A DNA stretch of 64,000 nucleotides, from assembly GCA_963798805.1 (NCBI GenBank), contig CAWCVC010000015.1:310001-374000 (forward strand). Reading direction: 5' to 3'. Position 1 is the stretch's first letter; every line of letters starts with the position of its first letter. The stretch comes from CAVZCK01 sp963798805. GTDB taxonomy: Bacteria; Pseudomonadota; Alphaproteobacteria; Rhizobiales; Rhodomicrobiaceae. The translations under genes and the position numbers were made by a program. Shown one piece after another: positions 54,724-62,738 of the stretch. The notes beneath the pieces were generated by a model. That model saw only the letters and a program-made list of their open reading frames with translations, was not told the DNA's origin and made no database searches.

Positions 54724-55311
54724 ATGGGGCTGGCGTACCGGCTGAGGTCGGTGGACCTTCTCGCCGGCGTCGAGAACGACCGGGAGTTTCTCGCCATCAA
54801 CCCCGCCGGGTTCATACCGGCGATCCAGGACGGCGAGGTCACCATGGTCGAGTCGATTGCGATCGTGGAGTACCTGATCGCCCGCTACGGGCCGACGCCG
54901 CTGGCGCCGGACGCGCGTTCTCCCGCCTTTCCTGCCCACCAGCAGTTTCTCCACCTTGGTGAAGCCGGACTGGCGGCCTCCATCTATTTCGGCGGCGGCG
55001 CCCGCCGTCTCGCGCCGGAGCCCGAACGGAACAACTGGTCCGCTGCCCAGGCGCTGTACGTGTTCGAAAGCCGGCTGGGGCTGGTAAAGCGGCAGCTGGC
55101 GCGCAGCCCCTATCTTGCCGGCGAGACGTTTACCGCCGCCGACATCTCGGTGGTCTACGCCCTGGAACAGGCCCAGAGAAGTGCCGGAATTGCCCTCGGC
55201 GAGGCCGAGCAGGCCTATCTCGGCCGCACTATCGAGCGCGACGCCTACAAGCGGGCCACGGACGTCTGCGTGGACAGGAAGGCATGGTTTGCCGAGGCGC
55301 CCGGTCGATGA
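54724..55311 (+). CDS. Glutathione S-transferase, probably missing its first strand
   Basis: 195 residues. It begins MGLAYRLRSVDLLAGVENDR, which corresponds to about residue 20 of related proteins: the first beta strand with the catalytic Ser/Tyr/Cys is absent. The rest is normal: EFLAINPAGFIPAIQDGEVT, SIAIVEYLIARYGPTPLAPD, and C-terminal GETFTAADISVVYALEQAQ. The gene appears 5'-truncated by a deletion around 54715, although the gaggag before the ATG might allow translation. Without the N-terminal active-site residue, classical glutathione conjugation is doubtful. Confidence 0.75.
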   Translation: MGLAYRLRSVDLLAGVENDREFLAINPAGFIPAIQDGEVTMVESIAIVEYLIARYGPTPLAPDARSPAFPAHQQFLHLGEAGLAASIYFGGGARRLAPEPERNNWSAAQALYVFESRLGLVKRQLARSPYLAGETFTAADISVVYALEQAQRSAGIALGEAEQAYLGRTIERDAYKRATDVCVDRKAWFAEAPGR

Positions 55312-55419
55312 CCGCTCTTTGCCCCATAGCGGACAATCCGCTTCAGATCATCACTGGATAGCAGTCTAGTCGCCTGGATCGTCGGCCAACTGGTGCGTCT
55401 CTTGATCGAGTGAAATCAA

Positions 55420-56606
55420 TTACGAGAAATCCGGCAACTCGAAGTCATCAAGCAGGCTTTGTCCCAGCATCAGATTGGTCACGCCGGGTAAGGCCATCAG
55501 CTTGGTTGCCTGGTTCCGCAGCCAGATGCCGAACTGCGTCTCCGGAACGAAAGTCGAGGCGAAGTTCTCCGCAGTGCGCTGCTTGCCCTCGATGAACAAT
55601 CGCAGGCGGTTCTCATAGGTGGCGAACGCGGAACGCGGCTTGATAGTCGCTCTCAGCGCGCGCGAGCTCTCCGGCCAGAACATAGGCCACGGTCATTGCG
55701 AGCCCGGCTCCTTCTCCGGCGAGAAACGACACCGCCATGCCGGCGTCTGCGACGAGCGCAACCCGTCCCTGATGCCAGGACGGCATGCGAATCTGGCTCA
55801 CCCGGTCGAAATAGAGGTCGTCCGCCGTGTCCATCGCTGCAAGGATCTGGGCCGATTCCCACCCGGCATCCGCGAAGACCAATCGCAGAAGCGCATGTGT
55901 CTCCGCTACACTGCGAGGTTCGAATCCGGGCATCAGAGCCTCTCTGAAGACCAGCAGGAACAGGGTTCTGCCACCGCGCAGCGAGAAGCGGACGATCTGA
56001 CGCGACGTAGCGGAGTGGATAATATACACGTCTTCATCGCGGGGCTCGTAGCCGGCACTTTCGAAAACGGCAAAACGATAACCGAGATCCTTCTCGAAAC
56101 GATCCTCCGGGCCGAAAATCAGCTCGCGCACCCGGGAGTGCAGCCCGTCGGCTCCGACGACGAATCGACATTGCGCTGCCCGCCACTTTGCAGCGTGATC
56201 CGCACGCCGGCGTCATGCTCTTCGATTGCGGAAATCTGGTCATCGAAGATCGTCTCGACGCGGCCTTCCAGCGAGCGATAGATCTCCGCCGCCAATGCGC
56301 TTCGCGCCACGCTTGTTATCCGTCCGTGGGTGAGGCTGCGCATTGCATCGACCCCGAAGCCGCCGACCTTGTGCCCTTGGTCATCCAGAAAGCGGATCTC
56401 CTCGACCTGATAGCCGGCATTGCGCACGGCGGCAAGAATGCCCATCCGTTCGGCAATCGTGTAGCCGACGCCCCAGAAGTCCATGATATAGCCGCCGGTC
56501 CTGAGCGCCGGAGCGTGCTCGATCAGGATCGGCTCATGCCCGGCGCACAGCAGCCAGTAAGCCAATGTTCCCCCGGCAATCCCGCTCCGCTGATGGCGAC
56601 TTTCAT
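55420..56606 (-). pseudogene. FAD-dependent monooxygenase (aromatic hydroxylase type), multiply frameshifted
   Basis: Starts MKVAISGAG at 56606. Three frame breaks are seen: near 56580 after ISGAG, where the frame should continue GIAGGTLAYWLLCAGHEPIL; near 56175 where QSGGQRNV should continue as QCRFVVGADGLHSRVREL; and near 55640, caused by a 7-bp tandem duplication (gcgttcc gcgttcg), after which ATYENRLRLFIEGKQRT leads to the C-terminus ELPDFS. Motifs GxGxxG at the N-terminus, the DG motif GADGLHSRVR and the GD-type block VALVADAGMAVSFLAGEGA place it with FAD_binding_3 hydroxylases such as TetX-like enzymes. It is divergent from a TetR gene with a palindromic operator between them. Confidence 0.88.
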
Positions 56607-56674
56607 CGTTGCATCCTCTCTTTGGGGCAGCCTCGACCGGCACCGGCCGCATTGAGCCAGCTCCTTGAACCATA

Positions 56675-56695
56675 GTGTGGACCATCGGTCCACAC
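56675..56695. promoter_or_regulatory. Palindromic operator between TetR and monooxygenase genes
   Basis: Perfect 9-bp half-sites gtgtggacc and ggtccacac separated by atc. It lies in the 126-bp divergent region, about 70 bases before the monooxygenase start and 38 before the TetR start, where an autoregulating TetR repressor would be expected to bind. Confidence 0.75.
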
Positions 56696-56732
56696 GATAG
56701 TGTATAGGACATAGCATGGGTTGGTCAACCCC

Positions 56733-57336
56733 ATGAGTCGCCGGCTTGAAAAACTGGATAGCGAACGCCAGCGGCGCCTGTTCGAGAGCGCCGCGGAGGA
56801 ATTTGCCGCGCATGGCTTCGACGGCGCCTCGCTCAATCGCATCCTGGAAAAATCCGGGATGAGCAAAAGCTCGCTCTATTATTATTTCGACGACAAAGCC
56901 GATCTGTTCACGACGCTGATCGAGCGATCCCTGACGGTCCTCTTCCGAGAGATCGGCGGCTTCGATCCCGAAACGCTCACGGCCGAGACGTTCTAGAGCA
57001 CCTTCGAGGAGCTCTACAAGCGCGCTGTCGCCGTCGTCGGCAGGAATGCCTGGCTCGTGCAGTTCGGCGGCATGTTCTATCGGCTGCGCGGCGATCCCAG
57101 GCAAAGATTCGGCGACCGGGCGCATCTTTCAGGTGGCGCGTGATTGGGTCACGATCATCCTCAAGCACGGCCAAGCCCTTGGTGTGGTGAGGACCGACCT
57201 GCCGCAATCACTGCTGATCGATTCAACGATGTCGCTTTTGGAGTCGCTCGATCGCTGGGTGGTCTCGCATTGGAGCGAGCTTGAGCCCGCAGAGAAAGCC
57301 GTCATGCCGCGAAAGCACATCGCGCTGTTCCGCTGA
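56733..57336 (+). pseudogene. TetR/AcrR-family regulator, nonsense codon and frameshift
   Basis: Start chosen at MSRRLEKLDSERQRRLFESA (56733). The HTH is complete: GFDGASLNRILEKSGMSKSS, then LYYYFDDKADLFTTLIERS. At 56994-56996 a TAG follows ETF; the codon was probably TGG (Trp). The reading continues meaningfully as STFEELYKRAVAVVGRNAWL to about 57110, and then the frame shifts to GRIFQVARDWVTIILKHGQA and ends at 57336. A repaired protein would have about 200 residues. The DNA-binding half could still be made, but the ligand domain is lost. It probably repressed the divergent monooxygenase. Confidence 0.88.
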
Positions 57337-57600
57337 CTGCTCTCGACCGAAGCGGCGCTAACCGTAGCAGACAATCTGCTATAGGCAGTCGCGTTCTACT
57401 CTTGGCTCTGCCTCGTTCTCGCCGGCGTAAAGTTCCACGGCGAAAATCACCGCACTCTCTCCCTTCACGGCTTGGTCGAGCCATCGGAGAAAAACGGTAG
57501 AGTCGAGATGTGGCGCGGTGACTTTAGGCGCGAACATATCCGTTTCCGCCGCTTTCGTTTGGCGGTGCCTTACGAGTTCGGCCGTGGCTCCGTTTCCATA
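57337..57600. other. Spacer with a 48-bp repeat
   Basis: About 260 bases between the TetR remnant and the group II intron 3' end. It contains 57449-57496, a sequence (ctctctcccttc ... ggtcgagcca) repeated with changes at 60589-60636. No gene is seen. Confidence 0.5.
57449..57496 (+). repeat. 48-bp diverged direct repeat, copy 1
   Basis: Matches 60589-60636 at most positions, including ctctcccttc and ggtcgagcca and cggagaaaa. The two copies flank the group II intron fragment, the second monooxygenase remnant and the IS630-type element. Confidence 0.65.
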
Positions 57601-57646
57601 CCCCGCTCATCGAACTGGACAGGCAGATCTCCCGCATCCAGCTCTC
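57601..57646 (-). ncRNA. Group II intron domain V
   Basis: On the minus strand the bases gagctgga pair with tccagttc, enclosing an inner stem closed by a GAGA tetraloop (GNRA type), with AGC at the start of the helix, as in the catalytic triad of domain V. It lies just downstream of the maturase stop, as expected for a bacterial group II intron. The intron's 5' part is absent. Confidence 0.75.
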
Positions 57647-57656
57647 GGACAAGACA

Positions 57657-58268
57657 TCACGCCTTCACCCACGGCTGGTCGCTTCCTCGCGCAGTTAGGC
57701 GTACGAGCCCGAAGTGCCCGTAGAGATGCGGAAGTGGATAGGTCCCGCCCCTGCGTCGCCTGACCTTGTGCTTGGCCCGCAACCACCGGCGCAACCGCAC
57801 GGCGGTGTAGTTGTCGAGCGCCCGGTATGCTTTGCTGACATATCCCACTCGAAAGTAGTTGGCCCAGCCTCGCAGTACCCGGTTCAACTTACCCACCCCC
57901 CATGCGGTGTCCTGCCAAGTGCCCGCTCGGTCGGTCAGCGCGTGGATCGTCTCGACCGCGCGCCGGATCGCCTTCTTTGACGGCCGGTGGCCCAGATTGG
58001 CCTTGCCGGTCCTCGCCGAATACATCCGCCCGAACGTCCAGCCCAGAAAGTCGAACTCCTTCTCCGGCACTTTACAGATGCGTGTCTTCTCCTCGTTGAC
58101 CGTCAGCTTCAGCCTGCCCATGATCTCGCGCAGATGCCGCAGGGCCTCCTCGGCCTTGCCGTACCGGCACAGGATCACAAGGTCATCGGCGTAGGTCACG
58201 ATCCGGCTGCACAGGCTTCGCTCCAACCCGAGCTTCTTCCATCCCAGCACGAACCGGCAAAGGGTTAG
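57657..58268 (-). pseudogene. Group II intron reverse transcriptase/maturase, C-terminal fragment
   Basis: From about 58268 the frame reads RFVLGWKKLGLERSLCSRIV, then TYADDLVILCRYGKAEEALR with the YADD catalytic motif of the RT palm, FDFLGWTFGRMYSARTGKAN, and the maturase domain X with WANYFRVGYVSKAYRALDNY and VRLRRWLRAKHKVRRR. The N-terminal fingers and the first palm Asp are gone. At the upstream side it joins foreign sequence, next to a broken FAD monooxygenase on the other strand. Non-functional. Confidence 0.92.
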
Positions 58269-58302
58269 ACTACATCCGCCAACCCACCATGAATTTTTCG
58301 GG

Positions 58303-59399
58303 CTAGTTGCCTGCGATGGGGCAAGAAGCCAGGTTCGCAAGCTGCTGGGCCTCGACTTCGCTGGCGGGACTTACGACGCTGAATTCATGCTGGCCGGTGT
58401 GAACGTCAGCTGGGATCTGCCACAAGATCAAGTGCAGCTCTTTCTGAGCAACAAGAGCATTGGCATGTTCTTCCCGATGAAAGGTGACAAAATCTCTCGC
58501 GTCATAATGCTGAATGAGAACAAGGCGGGTTTAGGCGACGTTCGCGAGCACCTCACCACGGAGGAGCCGCTGTCGCTGGACGAGGTCCAGGCGAACTTCA
58601 GCGATGCGGTTAAGCGCGAGCTTACGATCCACAACGCGACCTGGCTCAGCCGCTACCACGTTCACCACAGAAGCGTCGAACGCATGCAAGTGGGACCCGT
58701 TTTTCTTGCTGCGATGCCGCCCATATTCATAGCCCAGCGGGAGGCCAGGGCATGAACACCGGCCTTCAGGACTCCGCAAATCTGGCCTGGAAGATCGCAG
58801 CCGTCCTCAAGCATAAAGCCCCGGGCGACATCCTCGATACCTATCATGCCGAGCGCTGGCCCGTTGGACAGAAGATATTGCACTTTTCTGATCGTCTCTT
58901 CAGCGTCGCAATTTCCTTCGGGCCCTTCCTGACGGCCGTCCGGAACTTGGCATTGATATTCGTGTCCAAATTGATCATGGGCACTCATTTCGGACGGCGC
59001 CGCATGTTCGGTTTCATGTCCCAGCTGGACATCCACTACCACCCGAACGCAGTGGTTTCGAGCGCACTGAATTCCTCTCGTGCACGCAAGCGCGTTATTG
59101 CCGGTCGCCGAGCTCCGGACGCGCCCCTTAAGGAGTGCAGCAGCCTCCTTGATCTCATGAGGGGCTATAAGTTCACGTTGTTCGTGATGTCGAAAGCACC
59201 AATTTCCCGAGGAGAGCAGATGCAGTTCGAACGCCGCTGGCGCGCCACTCAACGTCTCGGATCAGACGCCGATATTCACTGGATCGACACTGAGAGAAGC
59301 CCGCTGTCGATCAAACGCTATGAGGTCGATGATATTCTGATTTCACTCGTCCGGCCTGACGGATATATCGGATTTCGATGCGATTACCTTTCGCGTTGA
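58303..59399 (+). pseudogene. FAD-dependent monooxygenase 2, 5'-truncated and frameshifted
   Basis: The first recognisable codons are LVACDGARSQVRKLLGLDFA (the DG motif about one third into such proteins); the FAD-binding N-terminus is missing, cut at the junction with the intron fragment. At about 58713 one G is missing: VGPVFLA should continue GDAAHIHSPAGGQGMNTGLQ, which appears one frame over, then DSANLAWKIAAVLKHKA to the stop at 59399. The C-terminal thioredoxin-like domain is present (IHWIDTERSPLSIKRYEVDD). It belongs to the PheA/TfdB-type hydroxylases of aromatic compounds. Dead. Confidence 0.9.
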
Positions 59400-59451
59400 T
59401 TGCAGCGGCGTGTCCATCTTGAGGGGCGCATGGAGGGGTCGGCCATATCGG

Positions 59452-60592
59452 TTAAGCAGGTTTGTCCGGCCTGGCCAACAGATGCCGGTTGTGATTTTGT
59501 CTTTCCAATGATTTGCGGGGTAAGACATGGCTGGCAAATCGCCGGTGGCGGCGACGGACGAGCAGAAAACGGCGCTGAAAGCTTTAGCTGGCGGTGCGGA
59601 TCGCGCCGAGGCGGATCGGGCGCGCGCTATTCTGCTAACGCTTGATGGCTGGACCAGCAGCCGGATCGCGCAGGCATTTGGGGTGCGCGAGGATACGGTT
59701 CGGCTTTGGCGCAGCGACTTCATGCGCGGCGGGATCGATGCGCTGAAGGCGAGCGTTGCTTCGGGACCAATGCCGTTGAAGGCGCAGGCCGCGCTGAGAG
59801 TTGCCGGACCACTTCTGTCGCAGCCGGTGGCGGACCGAACGAACTGGACGCTTGCCCGTCTTGCCGATGAGATTGCAGCCCGGGAAAACATCTCGATCTC
59901 TCGCTCGCAACTCTCCAAAGTGTTGCGCAAAAAAGGGGATTCCGTTTTCGGCGACCACGACACACACTGAAGGGCCGCCAGATCGCGAACGAGATTGATC
60001 GTGTCGGTCTGCGGCTCAAGCTGCGCAAAGCCCAGGCTGAGGCCGGCGATATCGTTCTCCTGTTCGCCGACGAAAGCGAGGCGCTGACGCATCCCTATTT
60101 GGCGCGAGCCTGGGCTAAGCGTGGCGCCGATCTCCGCGTGCCGGCCCCTGGACAATCCAAGAAAGTCGCCATGATGGGCGCGCTTGACTGGTTGGGCCGC
60201 AGGTTGATCGTCGCCACCTCCCGCAGCAAGCGCAGCACCGACTTCATTGCCTTGCTGCAAACCCTCGATTTTCTCTACGGCCCCAAGCCTGGAATTCCGA
60301 GCAAGCCCGTCGTGATCGTGCTCGACAACGGCCCAATCCATACCAGCAAGGCAACGCGGGCGGCACTTGCTGCCCGCGAGCATTGGCTCACCGTCGAATG
60401 GCTGCCCAAATATGCGCCCGAACTCAACGACATCGAGGTTGTCTGGCATGATCTCAAAGCCCATCATCTCGCGCACCAGACTTTCACCGATGCTGAAACC
60501 CTCGATGCCGCTATCCACCAAGCCGTCGTGGCCTTGAACGCAGAACGAGGTCGCGATCCGTTGGGCAACCAGAGAATCTCTGCTTAACACCG
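59452..60592 (+). mobile_element. IS630-family element (third, different type)
   Basis: About 1.14 kb. The ends share gttaagcag: ggttaagcagg at the left (59452) and the complement of ctgcttaaca at the right (near 60582-60591). It holds one transposase split into two frames. Sequence differs from the copies at 14184 and 43269. Confidence 0.65.
59527..60587 (+). pseudogene. IS630-family transposase in two frames
   Basis: The first frame reads MAGKSPVAATDEQKTALKAL, with two HTH blocks (SSRIAQAFGVREDTVRLW, ISISRSQLSKVLRKKG), up to the stop at 59970. The DDE part lies in the -1 frame: RPRHTLKGRQIANEIDRVGL, IVLLFADESEALTHPYLARA, VVIVLDNGPIHTSKATRAAL and YAPELNDIEVVWHDLKAHH. The frames meet at caaaaaagggg around 59930-59940. 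A6G4 is a sequence where ribosomes can slip, so this could be a programmed -1 frameshift producing an active protein rather than a mutation. Either reading fits. Confidence 0.8.
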
Positions 60593-60636
60593 CGATCTCT
60601 CCCTTCGTGACTCGGTCGAGCCACCGGAGAAAAGCG
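60589..60636 (+). repeat. 48-bp diverged direct repeat, copy 2
   Basis: See 57449-57496. The following bases to 60808 carry no gene that I can support. Confidence 0.65.
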
Positions 60637-60808
60637 CCTCAATAAGGTCGCTCGCACCGCCCTCACGACGGGAGAGAGCACGTCGGCAAACAGACGTTAA
60701 GCGGATAACGCTCCAAGGCACCTCGACCGCCGAAGTTGACCCACATCGGTCATCTTGAGCGCTCGAAATCCTAAGCGTCGCCCGTCGAACCGATCTCGTA
60801 CGGCCTCT

Positions 60809-61756
60809 TCACTGAGGCGCTTTGCTGCCCCCCGCCGCGGTGATGATCGCGACGATAATAGCGCCGGTAAGCACCAGGCGAATGGCGGCGCTGACGCCGA
60901 AGGTGTTGAGCATGGTCTGCAGCAGCACCAGAAATAGCGATGCTCCCCAGATCCCGGCGACATTGGCCCGGCCGCCCGCCACCGACGTGCCGCCGATCAC
61001 CACGACCGCGAGCGATGCGAGGAGATATTCATTGCCAATATCGACATTGGCTCCGCGGAAATACCCCGCCAGCAGCGCACCGTCGATGCCGCCAAGCGCG
61101 CCGGACAGCGTGTAGGTCAGGAAGCGGATGCGCCCGACTTTCACGCCCGCCAGCCAAGCCGCCCGCATGTTCTGGCCGATCGCGAGAACCGAGCGTCCGT
61201 AGATCATGCGCTGCAGCGCGATGCCCGCACCGACGGTGAAGAGAACAGTGAGGATGGCAAGGATGGGAACGCCGAAGAGCTGCAAATTGGTGAAATCGGC
61301 AAAGCCGGGCGGCGGCTTGATCTGCAGGCCGCGGCCATAGCTGATATCGGCCGACTGAATGATGAAGCTCGCCGAAAGTGTGGCGATGATCGGCGGAATG
61401 TGCAGCGCCCAGATGAGAAAATAGTTCGCCGCCCCGATCGTCATCCCACAGGCAAGCGCCGCAAGAAGTCCGACCGGAACCATCGCATCGCTGCCATCCA
61501 TGACTTTCATCGCCACAGCGCTGGCAAGGCCGATATTGGCGGGCAGCGAGAGATCGACATTGCCTGGGCCAAGCGTGATGACGAACATCTGGCCGGTGCC
61601 GACGATGACGGTGAAAACCGCCAGCGACAGCGCCGCGGTGATCATACCGCCCGCGCCTTGGCCGCCGGTAAACGTGACGGTGGCCAGCCAAACCACGATG
61701 GCCCCGAGAAAAGACCATGGCCAGGGCTTGGCGAATAGCGTCTTCAGCGGCTCCAT
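60809..61756 (-). CDS. Sugar ABC transporter permease (RbsC type), second
   Basis: 315 residues with eight to ten hydrophobic helices. The family region near the C-terminus reads LASLAVVVIGGTSVAGGRAN then VAGIWGASLFLVLLQTMLN, the typical BPD_transp_2 block; earlier, VTLGPGNVDLSLPANIGLAS matches the common first-half motif. Its start is three bases after the stop of the other permease. It forms the membrane pore of an importer for a pentose, hexose or related polyol. Confidence 0.94.
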   Translation of the reverse strand: MEPLKTLFAKPWPWSFLGAIVVWLATVTFTGGQGAGGMITAALSLAVFTVIVGTGQMFVITLGPGNVDLSLPANIGLASAVAMKVMDGSDAMVPVGLLAALACGMTIGAANYFLIWALHIPPIIATLSASFIIQSADISYGRGLQIKPPPGFADFTNLQLFGVPILAILTVLFTVGAGIALQRMIYGRSVLAIGQNMRAAWLAGVKVGRIRFLTYTLSGALGGIDGALLAGYFRGANVDIGNEYLLASLAVVVIGGTSVAGGRANVAGIWGASLFLVLLQTMLNTFGVSAAIRLVLTGAIIVAIITAAGGSKAPQ

Positions 61757-61759
61757 CGG

Positions 61760-62737
61760 TCAGCCCTCCCTGCGGCTGATGAGCGCCCGGGCCGCGAGCA
61801 CTATGATCAGGATCGCACCGTTGGCGGCCACCTGCCAATCGGGCGGAATGTGCATAAAGGTGAGGAGCGGAGAGGCGGCAAGAGCCATGGTCAGGGCGCC
61901 GATCACGGCGCCGATCGGCGAGACCCGGCCGCCAGCGAATTCGCCGCCGCCCAGGATCACGCCGGCGATCGATAAGAGCGTATAGCCATTGCCGATATTG
62001 GCGTCGGCGGAGGTGGTGATGCTGATGAGCGTCATGCCCGAGAGCACGCCAAACAGACCGGCCAGTGCGAACAGAACCAGCTTGGTCTTCAGCAGCGACC
62101 AGCCGGCTCGCGCCAGCGCCGTCGGATTGCCGCCTGACCCACGCAGGATCGCGCCGTAGGAGGTTCGCATCAGGCAAAAATGGACGATGACCCCGATTGC
62201 GACCGCCGCCAGGATCGGCAGCGGCACCCAAGGAGGCTTGAAGGAGGCCATGGAGAGCAGCCAGCCAGGCGCCTTGCCGCCGGGCTTCGGCAGGATCAGG
62301 ATCGCAAGGCCCTGCCAGATAAAGCTCATGCCGAGCGTTACTACGATCGAGGGCAGATCGCGCAGATAGATCAACGCCCCGAGCGCTGCGTAAACACCGA
62401 TGGCGCCAACCAGCACGGCGATGCCCAGGAGCGGCGTGTCGTTCAGCCATGTGGCGGTGACGCAGCCGACGAAGCCGACAAACGGGCCGATGGACAGATC
62501 CAGTTCGTTGCCGGTGATGACGAACATCTGCGCGACAGTCGCAAGCGCGATCGGGATTGCGAGGTTCAACATCAGGTTGAACCCGAAATAGCTGATCGCG
62601 CGCGGATTGAGATAGGCGATTGCGGCGAGGACGAGCCCAAAGGATAGTGCCGGCAGCAAGGCGCGAATGATCCTGGCCGGGGCGATCGAAACCGGCGGCC
62701 GCGCCGGCACTCCCTCTTCGAGCAGCGCCCCTTTCAT
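61760..62737 (-). CDS. Sugar ABC transporter permease (RbsC type), first
   Basis: 325 residues. MFVITGNELDLSIGPFVGFV, YTLLSIAGVILGGGEFAGGR and LPSIVVTLGMSFIWQGLAIL are typical for ribose-type permeases. A cytoplasmic N-terminus with charged and proline residues precedes the first helix. One base separates it from the ATPase stop. Two different permeases suggest a heterodimeric channel, as in AI-2 or some rhamnose importers. The substrate-binding protein is not in the window. Confidence 0.94.
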   Translation of the reverse strand: MKGALLEEGVPARPPVSIAPARIIRALLPALSFGLVLAAIAYLNPRAISYFGFNLMLNLAIPIALATVAQMFVITGNELDLSIGPFVGFVGCVTATWLNDTPLLGIAVLVGAIGVYAALGALIYLRDLPSIVVTLGMSFIWQGLAILILPKPGGKAPGWLLSMASFKPPWVPLPILAAVAIGVIVHFCLMRTSYGAILRGSGGNPTALARAGWSLLKTKLVLFALAGLFGVLSGMTLISITTSADANIGNGYTLLSIAGVILGGGEFAGGRVSPIGAVIGALTMALAASPLLTFMHIPPDWQVAANGAILIIVLAARALISRREG

Positions 62738-62738
62738 G

